Program-made: the position numbers and the translations under genes
NCBI GenBank assembly: GCA_903897205.1
Contig: CAIUAS010000148.1
Span: 1-6,976, forward strand
Direction: 5' to 3'
DNA from: an uncultured Gammaproteobacteria bacterium
GTDB taxonomy: Bacteria; Pseudomonadota; Gammaproteobacteria; CAIUAS01
Length of the DNA stretch: 6,976 bases
Shown here: piece by piece, positions 1 to 6,815 of the stretch
Numbering within the stretch: the stretch's first letter is position 1
How the letters are laid out: the number at the start of each line of letters is the position of its first letter
Notes under the pieces: model-generated
The model's input: the letters and a program-made list of their open reading frames with translations, nothing else
Told to the model about the DNA's origin: nothing
The model's database searches: none

Positions 1-321
1 AATAATAGTATCGAGATGAACCACACCCTCGCGCACCATGACCACTAAAACCTGCTGTTTTCCTAGCAACGCTTCGCAATATAATAAATCATTGGGCTGA
101 CCTAATTGTTGCCAAATAGCTTCGCCTAATAAAAAACCAGAATCACGCGCAAATATCGCTTCATAATTGCCATTTTTTTTAAAAATGCGCGCATAAGCAC
201 CGTGGCTCTCGCTTAAATGTTGTAATTCTTTTTTTAGTAATGATTTACTTTTTAAGTCGAGCAATTCGCGATAAGGTTGTAACACGAATTGCACGCCATC
301 ATCGCGCCGTAATATCGCCAT
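1..321 (-). CDS. Partial pilus gene downstream of the secretin (possible PilO/BfpC/TcpD-type cytoplasmic protein)
   Basis: Only the first 107 codons are in the window; the frame is open to base 1. The protein starts MAILRRDDGVQFVLQPYREL. The visible part has no signal peptide and no membrane segment, so this portion should be cytoplasmic. It alternates charged helices (around LKKELQHLSES) with strand-like stretches (YARIFKK, YEAIFARDSGFLLGEA, KQQVLVVMVREG). The ATG at 321-319 overlaps the secretin stop codon by one base (TAATG), so translation is probably coupled; a GGGGA at 336-332 could add a weak ribosome site. In type IVb pilus operons such as R64, BFP and TCP, a gene near the secretin encodes an inner-membrane protein with a large cytoplasmic N-terminal domain (PilO, BfpC, TcpD) that contacts the ATPase. 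Position and the lack of a leader suit that role, but I see no diagnostic motif. The coding status is firm; the family is a guess from context. Confidence 0.8.
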   Translation of the reverse strand, partial: MAILRRDDGVQFVLQPYRELLDLKSKSLLKKELQHLSESHGAYARIFKKNGNYEAIFARDSGFLLGEAIWQQLGQPNDLLYCEALLGKQQVLVVMVREGVVHLDTII

Positions 322-1832
322 TAGCCAGTAGTCCCCACAACAACAGGTGTAATTAATACAATGGTTTCTGAATTAATTTGTTGTGCGCCTTTTCCACCTA
401 AGGGTTCAATACCAAACATAGATGCTTTATTAGCTTCATTATTTATTTGACGAAAACCAGCCAATACTAACGTTGAACTCGATGGCACCATGCTGCGCTG
501 GTTAAAACTTTTAGCGCTCACGGTTGGCGCGTTAATAACATTAGAATCATCCCCTGTGGAACTTTTCAGTTCTACCATACTATCCAAATTAGATAGTTCA
601 CTCGTTAATTGCAGCAACACTTCACTGCCAATAATTTTCGGTAATACATACATGGTAAAACCAGTGGTAACCGAGCCAGGATTTAACGATGTTTGTACTG
701 CGTTCGTAGAACCACCGGTTGTCGTAGTAGTTACGCTCGCCAGATAAGTTTTCTGCGTGGTAATAGCGATACGCGCGACTTGATTATTCAACGTGATAAC
801 GCGTGGCTGCGTAACCACACTCACATCCCCTTGTTGCTGTAATGCTTGAATGAAAAATTTTCTATCCTCACCATTAAACAAACCTACTTTAAAATTCGCC
901 AGCGAAGCGCCTTTACCTAACGGACTTAAATCATCGCCTAGCGTATCTACTAAGCTACCGCTGGTTTTAAATTGCTTTTTAATCAAATTCCAATCTACGC
1001 CATATTGAAACGCTTTTTTCAAATTGATTTGCAACACTTGCACTTGCAAAGCAACTTGGCGTGATAAATCTTTATTCATACTGGTTAAATATTCTTGCAC
1101 TTCGCGCACATTTTCTGGATGGTCACGCACCGTAATGGTGGTCGTGGCTTGTGACACAATGACTTTGCCATCTGCAGACAACATACTTTTAATAGTATTT
1201 TGTAAATCCTGCCATACCGACAAAGTGCCTTGCAAAGTACTGTATTGACTATCAGGCGCCGAGGCAGAAACGTTGCTGCTGCTGGCGGCACTGCTGCTAG
1301 CAACGGTACTGGCCTGTTGTCCCATCAAATACTGCGAGGAACCGGGCATAAAAGAAATATCAAATGTTTTAGTAACAAAAGCCGACCATAAAATGGTATT
1401 GCCGTTAATGGTGTAGTTATAACCGGTATTTTGCGCTAAATTATTTAATGCGCCACGAACGGTACCCGCATAATCAATGGAAGCCATTTGATTTGGATTG
1501 GTGCCTGTATCATAAGCAACATTGGCACCCGCATTCACTACAATACGATTAGTTAAAAAATCGATGCTTAAATTACGGCCATGCACATTCACATGTTGAT
1601 TTAACCAAGCAGGATTATTCTGTGTGACCGTTTCAGTGACTAAATTAGTGTAGCGAGCGGGATTAACAAATTTTTGATTATCCGGCAAATTATGCAATTT
1701 AACCGTATCAACCTGTGCTTGCACTTGGTTAACATTTTTTTCGGTATTGTTGTATAAACGAAACCCTGCGCATCCCGTTAAGATAAAACTTACCAACGTG
1801 ACTAGCAGTGCGGTCATGTAACGACTTTTCAT
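321..1832 (-). CDS. pilN: Type IVb pilus lipoprotein secretin, R64 PilN/BfpB/TcpC family
   Basis: This protein of 503 residues would form the outer-membrane ring through which the pilus leaves the cell. The N-terminus is a lipoprotein signal: MKSR, a hydrophobic stretch, then the lipobox LTGC with the lipidated cysteine at 21. An STN/N0-like domain follows (about 85-155, ending GYNYTINGNTILWS). Then come a TFDISFMPGS segment typical of PilN-type secretins, a serine/alanine-rich linker (about 175-195), an N1-like domain (about 203-250, with TTTITVRDHPENVREVQEYL) and the secretin beta-domain (about 260-500). In the beta-domain one sees VVTQPRVITLNNQVARIAI, NPGSVTTGFTMYVLPKI, VPSSSTLVLAGF and the C-terminal ETIVLITPVVV. 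The length is normal for type IVb pili and shorter than GspD or the type IVa secretin. The ATG is set by the lipobox distance and by AGAGGAA 7 nt upstream. The name follows R64 usage. A type II secretion secretin is less likely because of the lipobox and the prepilin neighbours. Confidence 0.93.
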   Translation of the reverse strand: MKSRYMTALLVTLVSFILTGCAGFRLYNNTEKNVNQVQAQVDTVKLHNLPDNQKFVNPARYTNLVTETVTQNNPAWLNQHVNVHGRNLSIDFLTNRIVVNAGANVAYDTGTNPNQMASIDYAGTVRGALNNLAQNTGYNYTINGNTILWSAFVTKTFDISFMPGSSQYLMGQQASTVASSSAASSSNVSASAPDSQYSTLQGTLSVWQDLQNTIKSMLSADGKVIVSQATTTITVRDHPENVREVQEYLTSMNKDLSRQVALQVQVLQINLKKAFQYGVDWNLIKKQFKTSGSLVDTLGDDLSPLGKGASLANFKVGLFNGEDRKFFIQALQQQGDVSVVTQPRVITLNNQVARIAITTQKTYLASVTTTTTGGSTNAVQTSLNPGSVTTGFTMYVLPKIIGSEVLLQLTSELSNLDSMVELKSSTGDDSNVINAPTVSAKSFNQRSMVPSSSTLVLAGFRQINNEANKASMFGIEPLGGKGAQQINSETIVLITPVVVGTTG

Positions 1833-1839
1833 TTCTAAG

Positions 1840-1846
1840 TTCCTCT
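1840..1846 (-). promoter_or_regulatory. Ribosome binding site of the secretin gene
   Basis: AGAGGAA on the minus strand lies 7 nt before the secretin ATG at 1832. It is one of the two clear Shine-Dalgarno sites in the pilus operon and supports the chosen start. It sits in a 54-nt AT-rich gap (1833-1886), in which I see no convincing promoter. Confidence 0.75.
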
Positions 1847-1886
1847 ATCCTCGTACAGTAAAATATCTTGAATTAAGAATTAACCC

Positions 1887-2876
1887 TTAATAAACAAAAT
1901 CTGAACCTTGTGTTTTGTTATTATTTTTTGAAGCGGTTTCACAAGTTAAAATCGCAACAACTTGACCTTCATGCGCTGGTGAATCATCACTGCCCTGCAC
2001 ACTTAACGCCACCTGCCAACTCTTGCCATCCGCCGTATCTTGCGCTACCACATAAGTGTCACCTATAACGGAGCTTGGCGTGCCAGGGTCAGGAGGATTA
2101 AACCCCTGCAAACTCAGATGAATTTCAGGATCCATACCAACCGGGCAAATTGGTTTGGCCAACACTTCTTTAGGTGTTGAATCTTTTGTTTGACAGTATG
2201 GGCCTGCCCTTGGACAAGTTAGATCATGCATTGATTGAATTAATACATTTCCAGAAGAATTAGTACTAGCAGCTCCAGGAATCGTTACCGCTGCAATGGC
2301 AGCTATAGGTTGATCTTGCCCACTGTTATCCACAGTGGCATTCGGTAAGTGGCCCGCCACTCGTTGCGCTAAATAGTAAGCATTTTTAATCGACGCAGGA
2401 ATGGGGCTGACCACTTCAAACATACTGGAATTTGAATTCGCCTGCTGTGATGGTGGCAATAATTTAAAGGCATCGTTCCACGCATTATTTTCTATGCTTA
2501 TTCCGGATTGAATATAAACCTTATTATTTTTTGCTAACGGACCACATTTGCCCTCGAGCAAAAAGGCAGTCGGGTCAACATCGATTTGTTCTGTACAGGA
2601 AGCAGTGCCAGCACTACCATCATATTTAGTACCATCTGGCCAAGCGTTATTATCTACATAATAAGCTTTGGCCGCTTCTAGCCATTGCTGCATTTGCAAC
2701 GCTGTTTTATCGACTTGAGCATTGACTGCTTGCTGTTGAAACATTCCAATACTAAAGACAGCTAGCGTAGAGATCACTACAATAGCTAACATTACTTCAA
2801 GCAAAGTAAAACCTTGCTGAGTTTTTTTGATTAAACTCAGTTGAGATTTTTTTATAATTTTTTTTATACTTTGCAT
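1887..2876 (-). CDS. Large cysteine-rich prepilin (329 aa), probable minor pilin or tip subunit
   Basis: The 22-residue basic leader ends in KKTQQG, and processing would fall at Gly22^Phe23. The mature start FTLLEVMLAIVVIS has Glu at +5 and a long hydrophobic helix, the class III signal read by prepilin peptidase. After residue 56 the helix continues (TALQMQQWLEAAKAYYVDNNAWP), as in type IV pilins, and a globular region of more than 200 residues follows. It has six cysteines (94, 111, 221, 228, 244, 312), enough for three disulfides after export. In R64-type systems a long PilV-like minor pilin at the tip mediates recognition, and this is the size-matched candidate here. No sequence match to PilV is claimed. 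The ATG is the only start available, since TAA closes the frame a few codons upstream, and it lacks a Shine-Dalgarno. The 23-nt gap to the upstream gene suggests translational coupling. Prepilin identity is firm; the tip role is inferred. Confidence 0.88.
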   Translation of the reverse strand: MQSIKKIIKKSQLSLIKKTQQGFTLLEVMLAIVVISTLAVFSIGMFQQQAVNAQVDKTALQMQQWLEAAKAYYVDNNAWPDGTKYDGSAGTASCTEQIDVDPTAFLLEGKCGPLAKNNKVYIQSGISIENNAWNDAFKLLPPSQQANSNSSMFEVVSPIPASIKNAYYLAQRVAGHLPNATVDNSGQDQPIAAIAAVTIPGAASTNSSGNVLIQSMHDLTCPRAGPYCQTKDSTPKEVLAKPICPVGMDPEIHLSLQGFNPPDPGTPSSVIGDTYVVAQDTADGKSWQVALSVQGSDDSPAHEGQVVAILTCETASKNNNKTQGSDFVY

Positions 2877-2899
2877 ATTAATTTTATTTAATTACATGA

Positions 2900-3571
2900 T
2901 TAATCCGGGCAAGTAAAACCTCCTTGAACTCTACCCGCTTCATATTTGCTAAAATAAGCCAAATCTCCCTTCATCACTTCCAAGTTTGAACTCAGTGGTT
3001 TGCCTCCATTATAAGTTCCACTAATGGCTGGGACCCATCCACCTGGAGATCGCACACTGATAGGCCGGTTTTTTAATACTTGGCTTGGCAGCTGAGTCCA
3101 AAACAAACTACTCCCGCCATTCCAATTGTCCGCGCTCAATAATTTAGCTACCTGGCCTATTTCCGCCGTAGAACGCCCGGCGAAAGTAACTCTTATCTGG
3201 ATCAAATAAGGCGGCCCACCAATTTCATCCGCAGGATTACCGCTAATAATCCACACTTCAAAAGGCTGGTCGCCCCAGGGATTATAAACTTCCTTACTAT
3301 CTGCCAATAAGCCCACCGCTTGCAAACTTTTCAAGCTTACCTGCTGCGGTATTTCACTCAAAAAACTAGGCGTACAGGATGCGTAATAATAGGCGCTTCC
3401 CGCTTGTAATAAACGTTCCACGCTTTGTTGAATTTGAGTAATCTCTTTCGTTCTTACATATTGAAAATACTGGTTAAAGCCTAACGCCATGCCCGCTGCA
3501 ACCAGCATAAGCACCAGCAAAATTTCTAAGAGAGAAACTCCGCTTAAGTGCTTATGTGAATAACTTAACAT
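2900..3571 (-). CDS. Prepilin of intermediate size (223 aa), probable minor pilin
   Basis: An 11-residue leader, MLSYSHKHLSG, precedes the mature start VSLLEILLVLMLVAAGMALG, with cleavage expected at Gly11^Val12 and Glu at +5. This is the N-terminal helix by which prepilins sit in the inner membrane and later pack in the fibre. The globular part contains NPWGDQPFEVWII (about 97-109), matching the DPWGG turn of the preceding prepilin, followed by a longer C-terminal region with the stretch ISVRSPGGWVPAISGTYNGG. Its only two cysteines (66 and 221) lie near the start and end of the globular part, so a single disulfide could tie the whole domain, as the C-terminal disulfide loop does in other pilins. 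The ATG is 7 nt after the stop of the upstream prepilin gene and has no Shine-Dalgarno, pointing to reinitiation and lower yield. That suits a minor pilin, although a second structural pilin cannot be excluded. Confidence 0.88.
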   Translation of the reverse strand: MLSYSHKHLSGVSLLEILLVLMLVAAGMALGFNQYFQYVRTKEITQIQQSVERLLQAGSAYYYASCTPSFLSEIPQQVSLKSLQAVGLLADSKEVYNPWGDQPFEVWIISGNPADEIGGPPYLIQIRVTFAGRSTAEIGQVAKLLSADNWNGGSSLFWTQLPSQVLKNRPISVRSPGGWVPAISGTYNGGKPLSSNLEVMKGDLAYFSKYEAGRVQGGFTCPD

Positions 3572-3578
3572 TTGAAAA

Positions 3579-4010
3579 TTATTGATAATTTACCGAGAGC
3601 TTACCACCATCACAACCACCGCTTGATGCACTTTGTGCAAGGGTTGTATTTAACATCGTGCAGGTGTTGGGAGGAATGGTTGAAGTAGAGGCTATGGTAT
3701 ATTCACCGCCAGCTTCCGTAACACTAAGTGTACCGCCCCAAGGATCGGTACCAAAGTTAGGTGGCAAATAGCCTTTCGTAACCAACGTTGCTAAATCAAC
3801 AAAGGTATTATTATTAGCTGCTTTATACTGTGTTTCAGCCGTTACAATACCACTGATCATGGATACCGCATTACTGACTTGTTGCGATTGCTGCGCACTT
3901 CTGTAATAGCGCGTTGCCATCACCAAAATTATGGCAATAACAGATAATGATAATAATACTTCCAACAAGCTGATACCGCGTTGTTTAGAGCGATTAAGTT
4001 TGAGCATCAT
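3579..4010 (-). CDS. Small prepilin (143 aa), best candidate for the major pilin
   Basis: The leader MMLKLNRSKQRG gives cleavage at Gly12^Ile13. The mature protein starts ISLLEVLLSLSVIAIILVMA, with Glu at +5, then a polar helix (RSAQQSQQVSNAVSMISGIV). The mature size of 131 residues is usual for a major pilin. The motif GYLPPNFGTDPWGG (about 80-93) resembles the DPWG-type turn of type IVb pilins and GspG-like pseudopilins. Two cysteines near the C-terminus (117 and 133) would close the D-region loop characteristic of type IV pilins. It is the first and smallest of three prepilin genes in a row, directly after the platform gene, where R64 carries its pilin gene pilS. GGGAGA 10 nt before the ATG gives the strongest ribosome site among the three prepilin genes, as expected of the most abundant subunit. 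A second ATG follows directly; the first has the better spacing. The major-pilin role is inferred from size, position and ribosome site. Confidence 0.88.
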   Translation of the reverse strand: MMLKLNRSKQRGISLLEVLLSLSVIAIILVMATRYYRSAQQSQQVSNAVSMISGIVTAETQYKAANNNTFVDLATLVTKGYLPPNFGTDPWGGTLSVTEAGGEYTIASTSTIPPNTCTMLNTTLAQSASSGGCDGGKLSVNYQ

Positions 4011-4020
4011 GATATTAAAT

Positions 4021-4026
4021 TCTCCC
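4021..4026 (-). promoter_or_regulatory. Ribosome binding site of the small prepilin gene
   Basis: GGGAGA on the minus strand lies 10 nt before the ATG at 4010 and 13 nt before the adjacent ATG at 4007, which favours the first. The other prepilin genes lack such a site. It sits in the 29-nt gap after the platform gene stop; I see no hairpin there. Confidence 0.65.
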
Positions 4027-4039
4027 GTAAATATATAAT

Positions 4040-5089
4040 CTAACCTGCGCCAGAAAGTGTAGCGCCTATTGAATAAATTGAAACCACAATAAAAGCAGCT
4101 AAGCCGCCCCCAGATACAAGTAAAATTGCACCCAAAATTCTTCCTGTTACTTGAACCGATTGCATACCTTGCTCGGCCGCTTTACGTCCTTGACGAATGA
4201 GAGCATGTTCAAAGCCCTTTCCTTTTGCAATAACGCGTAACCGCATTAAATCATTTTCATCTAACAACCCAGTATCTAACACTTCGGCCATATTCTCCTT
4301 GCCACCGCTCAAGCGATATTCCATCGCCAATAAATGCGAAGCTAAATAAGGATTGGCATTGCGCTGCAAAATTTTCAAGGCTTTCTTTAAAATAACACCA
4401 TTGCTAATTAATAAACCTAGGGTGCCCATAAATCTTGCTGCCGTTAATTTACGGTACATTGATAGCACAGGAACCTGGTCTAAGCCTGGCCGCAAGCCGC
4501 CAATATAATTACGCAATAAATAACTTATCCCTACGAGCAAACCAATCGTAATTAATAAAACAACCCACCACCAATACTGCACAAAGTCCGCTAATGCCAT
4601 CACAGTCTGGCCGTTACTTGGCCATTGGCTCACTGGCTTAATGGCCGCAAACGAATCAAATACCGAATTTTTTACAAAGACAGTGACCACCAACCCTAAC
4701 ACCAAAATAATTAAGGGATAGGTCAGCGAATTTAATAAGGAAACAATCGCCGCGCTGCGTTGCGTCAAGGTTTTAGCAGCCGCTTGCATACTGGCTGCCA
4801 AGGTGCCGCCTTCCTCACCCGCCCGCACAATTTCCACGACTGAATCAGCAAACCAGTTTCGCATGCCATCAGCAAATTGCTTGCCTTCTGCCAATCTCAC
4901 TAAAATAGAATTAGCTACTTCGACCGGCAAACCCGCACTACTTTTTGCAATAGTCTCAACCGCCTGATTAACAATCACCCCATCTTCAACCAGCATAGCG
5001 ATATCTTCCAGAAACGCCTGTTGCTGAGCGGTAGTAAATAAGCGATATTTAAGCAATTGTTCCAATTGTTTTAAAGAAGGTAATTGCAC
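4040..5089 (-). CDS. pilR: Type IV pilus inner-membrane platform protein, PilR/TcpE/GspF family
   Basis: This 349-residue polytopic protein is the inner-membrane platform that the ATPase acts on to add pilin subunits. It has the two-repeat GspF layout. A cytoplasmic domain (about 20-115) contains LVEDGVIVNQAVETIA and the conserved RAGEEGGTLA (89-98). Hydrophobic segments follow at about 120-142 and 172-193. A second cytoplasmic repeat (about 210-310) contains RKLTAARFMGTLGLLISNGV, and a last membrane segment lies at about 318-342 near the C-terminus. The motif KPVSQWP between the first two membrane segments is of the type seen in type IVb members. The start is GTG (5089-5087), 2 nt after the ATPase stop. 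An in-frame TAA just upstream leaves no earlier ATG, and later ATGs would cut into the first domain. No Shine-Dalgarno is visible, so translation is probably coupled to the ATPase gene. A GspF of type II secretion is the alternative, made less likely by the neighbours. Confidence 0.92.
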   Translation of the reverse strand: MQLPSLKQLEQLLKYRLFTTAQQQAFLEDIAMLVEDGVIVNQAVETIAKSSAGLPVEVANSILVRLAEGKQFADGMRNWFADSVVEIVRAGEEGGTLAASMQAAAKTLTQRSAAIVSLLNSLTYPLIILVLGLVVTVFVKNSVFDSFAAIKPVSQWPSNGQTVMALADFVQYWWWVVLLITIGLLVGISYLLRNYIGGLRPGLDQVPVLSMYRKLTAARFMGTLGLLISNGVILKKALKILQRNANPYLASHLLAMEYRLSGGKENMAEVLDTGLLDENDLMRLRVIAKGKGFEHALIRQGRKAAEQGMQSVQVTGRILGAILLVSGGGLAAFIVVSIYSIGATLSGAG

Positions 5090-5091
5090 GG

Positions 5092-6669
5092 TTAGTTACT
5101 TCTATAATTAAATGCTTGTTGATAATACTGCAAAGTAAGATCGCCCACCGTTCTTTCAGCATCAAAGGGGTCACAAACACCGGCGCATACTAACGCTAAA
5201 GCGCGCTCTTGGTAAGTCATCCAGCCTTGTTCTTTTAAATATTTTTCCCAGCCGATAATATCGCATTTCTGAATAAAATAACGGCTTCGTTCGTCAATCC
5301 AGATAATTTCCGCGATTACCGTACGGCCACTGATGCCCGAACCTTTACAATACGAACAATTTTTACCGCGCACTCGCACTTTTTCGCTATGCTCGCCTAG
5401 CATCGGTAACCAACGTTGTAAAGCGTGCTGATGAGCCGCAGACTCTGCAATAGGCATTGCACAATGCTCGCATAACTTAGGGATTAGCCGCTGGCATACT
5501 AAACAGTTCAACACATGCGGATCGCCCAATAAAACTGGCGAAATTCCCATATCAACCAAGCGCGTGATAATCGCGGTCGCATTGTTGGTGTGAATCGTTG
5601 AGAAAACTAAATGGCCAGTAATAGCAGCACGAATCATCACATGCGCCGTTTCTTCATCACGCAACTCGCCTAACACAATCACATCAGGATCCATGCGTAA
5701 GGCAGAGCGGCCCATATTAGCAAAATCTCGATCTTCTTTTTCTGTATTGACCGGCACCTGAGTAGCGTTACTAATCAGCTTTTCAACTGGATCTTCAATC
5801 GTATAAATCTTCTTTTCTGGCGGCACCATTTTCATGCACGCCGCTAAAGTTGTCGTTTTTCCTGAACCCGTAGGCCCTGCCACCAAAACAGCGCCATGTG
5901 GCATCGCCACTGCTTTTTTAATGAGTTCGACTTGATCTCGAGCATAACCTAAATCGGCCAAGGTATGATTTTGTTCATGCCCCGTTGTAAGCACTCGCAT
6001 CACGACATCAAAACCGCCATGCGCTGGTAAGCTAGCTAAACGCAAGCGTACATCCAAACCATCTACATATAATGGCATTGAAGCATTTTGCGGTATTGAA
6101 GGATTAAAATGGGTGATGGCATGATCAGTTTCATGATTAAAGGCAACAGCCGACACTTCACGACCAACGCGAGCCGACCACTCTGTATGCAGTTTTAATT
6201 CGCCATGTTGGCGAAACTTGACCAAAGCTACCTCTTGGCGAACTTCTATATGAATATCACTGACATGCTCACGCACCGCCTCACTAACCAACATGCGCAA
6301 ACGCTGTTGCTGCAAGCTGATGGTATCGGCATCATTTAGAAAACCTTCTTCAAATTGATCTTCGTCTTCTTTAGCACTGGCTAATAACAAACGAATTAAA
6401 GCGCTAGTGGCAGGAATCACTTTTTTAACGGACAAACCTTTGCCGGTCATCACAATCTTACAATTCTGCACGGTACGGGAAATAGGGTTACTCGATAACA
6501 ATAAACCACTTTTCATGACAACAATGTCACCTTGTTTTTCGCACCAATCTAACATCTCAGGCATAGGGCCATCTTGGGCCTCTAAATCGGCTTGCGCGGT
6601 AAATACTTTATGCTGATTGGCAATCGCTGCGTAGCGTTGCAATTGTTCTAATTCAGTTTGAATATCCAT
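5092..6669 (-). CDS. pilQ: Type IVb pilus assembly ATPase, PilQ(R64)/TcpT/GspE family
   Basis: This cytoplasmic secretion ATPase of 525 residues would power pilus extension. Signatures in order are SEAVREHVSDIHIE (129-142) at the start of the N2 domain, Walker A GPTGSGKT (265-272, Lys271), the Asp box IYTIEDPVE (288-296), Walker B DVIVLGELRDEETA (329-342) and the His box TGHLVFSTIHTNNA (351-364). The tetracysteine zinc motif has C400/C403 and C438/C441, next to LVCQRLIPKLCEHC. All catalytic motifs are intact, and the zinc motif marks it as an assembly enzyme of the PilB/GspE side and not a PilT-type retraction motor, which lacks it. The symbol follows R64 naming, in which PilQ is the ATPase; in type IVa pili the same name means the secretin. 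The ATG at 6669 is the only ATG start: an in-frame TGA lies six codons upstream. No Shine-Dalgarno is visible. It is the first gene after the divergent control region, so transcription of the operon should begin here. Confidence 0.94.
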   Translation of the reverse strand: MDIQTELEQLQRYAAIANQHKVFTAQADLEAQDGPMPEMLDWCEKQGDIVVMKSGLLLSSNPISRTVQNCKIVMTGKGLSVKKVIPATSALIRLLLASAKEDEDQFEEGFLNDADTISLQQQRLRMLVSEAVREHVSDIHIEVRQEVALVKFRQHGELKLHTEWSARVGREVSAVAFNHETDHAITHFNPSIPQNASMPLYVDGLDVRLRLASLPAHGGFDVVMRVLTTGHEQNHTLADLGYARDQVELIKKAVAMPHGAVLVAGPTGSGKTTTLAACMKMVPPEKKIYTIEDPVEKLISNATQVPVNTEKEDRDFANMGRSALRMDPDVIVLGELRDEETAHVMIRAAITGHLVFSTIHTNNATAIITRLVDMGISPVLLGDPHVLNCLVCQRLIPKLCEHCAMPIAESAAHQHALQRWLPMLGEHSEKVRVRGKNCSYCKGSGISGRTVIAEIIWIDERSRYFIQKCDIIGWEKYLKEQGWMTYQERALALVCAGVCDPFDAERTVGDLTLQYYQQAFNYRSN

Positions 6670-6729
6670 TTTATAACTTACAACTCATGCTTGTTAATTA
6701 TCTTTGATGGCAAAACATTACCATAAAAC

Positions 6730-6743
6730 TTTGCACTGGCAAA
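6730..6743 (-). other. Small inverted repeat at the expected 5' end of the pilus mRNA
   Basis: TTTGC and GCAAA form a 5-bp stem around a 4-nt loop, at or just after the transcription start predicted from the TACAAT hexamer at 6753-6748. It could stabilise the 5' end of the mRNA or be chance in AT-rich DNA. The same bases include TTGCCA (6742-6737), which with TAATGT (6720-6715) at 16-nt spacing is an alternative sigma70 reading of this promoter. Confidence 0.25.
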
Positions 6744-6747
6744 CCGT

Positions 6748-6779
6748 ATTGTAACGAACAAACCTTAAGGTTTCCTTAA
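6748..6779 (-). promoter_or_regulatory. Probable promoter and operator of the pilus operon
   Basis: Read on the minus strand, this copy has TTAA (6779-6776), two bases, the perfect palindrome AAACCTTAAGGTTT (6773-6760), six bases (GTTCGT) and TACAAT (6753-6748), which matches the sigma70 -10 consensus at 5 of 6 positions. No good -35 hexamer exists at 16-18 nt; a TTAAGG at 20 nt is the closest. A palindrome filling an over-long spacer is the layout of promoters switched on by MerR-type activators, though a repressor sitting there is equally possible. This copy also has an extra half-site: TTAAGG and CCTTAA flank TTT at 6765-6779. Confidence 0.55.
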
Positions 6780-6815
6780 CAGTACCCATAAAAAATTTTA
6801 TTTTTGACAGTCCAT

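Noticed and set aside
490..1303. Short open frames opposite or out of frame with the secretin gene
   Set aside because: They lie wholly within a well-supported secretin gene, lack ribosome sites and have no recognisable motifs.
1872..1891. Inverted repeat ATTAAG / CTTAAT at the stop of the 329-residue prepilin gene
   Set aside because: The arms are only 6 bp and nearly all A/T, with no T-run in the right place; too weak for a terminator, and the operon clearly continues into the secretin.
1887..2876. Shufflon or recombinase-switched PilV tip region
   Set aside because: No repeated recombination sites or inverted C-terminal segments are seen, and no recombinase gene is in the window.
6407..6616. 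Rightward open frame of 69 codons inside the ATPase gene
   Set aside because: It is antisense to conserved ATPase coding sequence, with no ribosome site or plausible protein features.
321..6669. Type II secretion or MSHA pilus locus
   Set aside because: The secretin is a short lipoprotein with PilN-type features, no GspC, GspL or GspM-like genes are seen, and the prepilins are not arranged as GspG-H-I-J-K.
6671..6688. Five-codon frame MSCKL ending just before the ATPase start, as a leader peptide
   Set aside because: It has no ribosome site and no attenuator-like hairpin; short frames of this kind are expected by chance.
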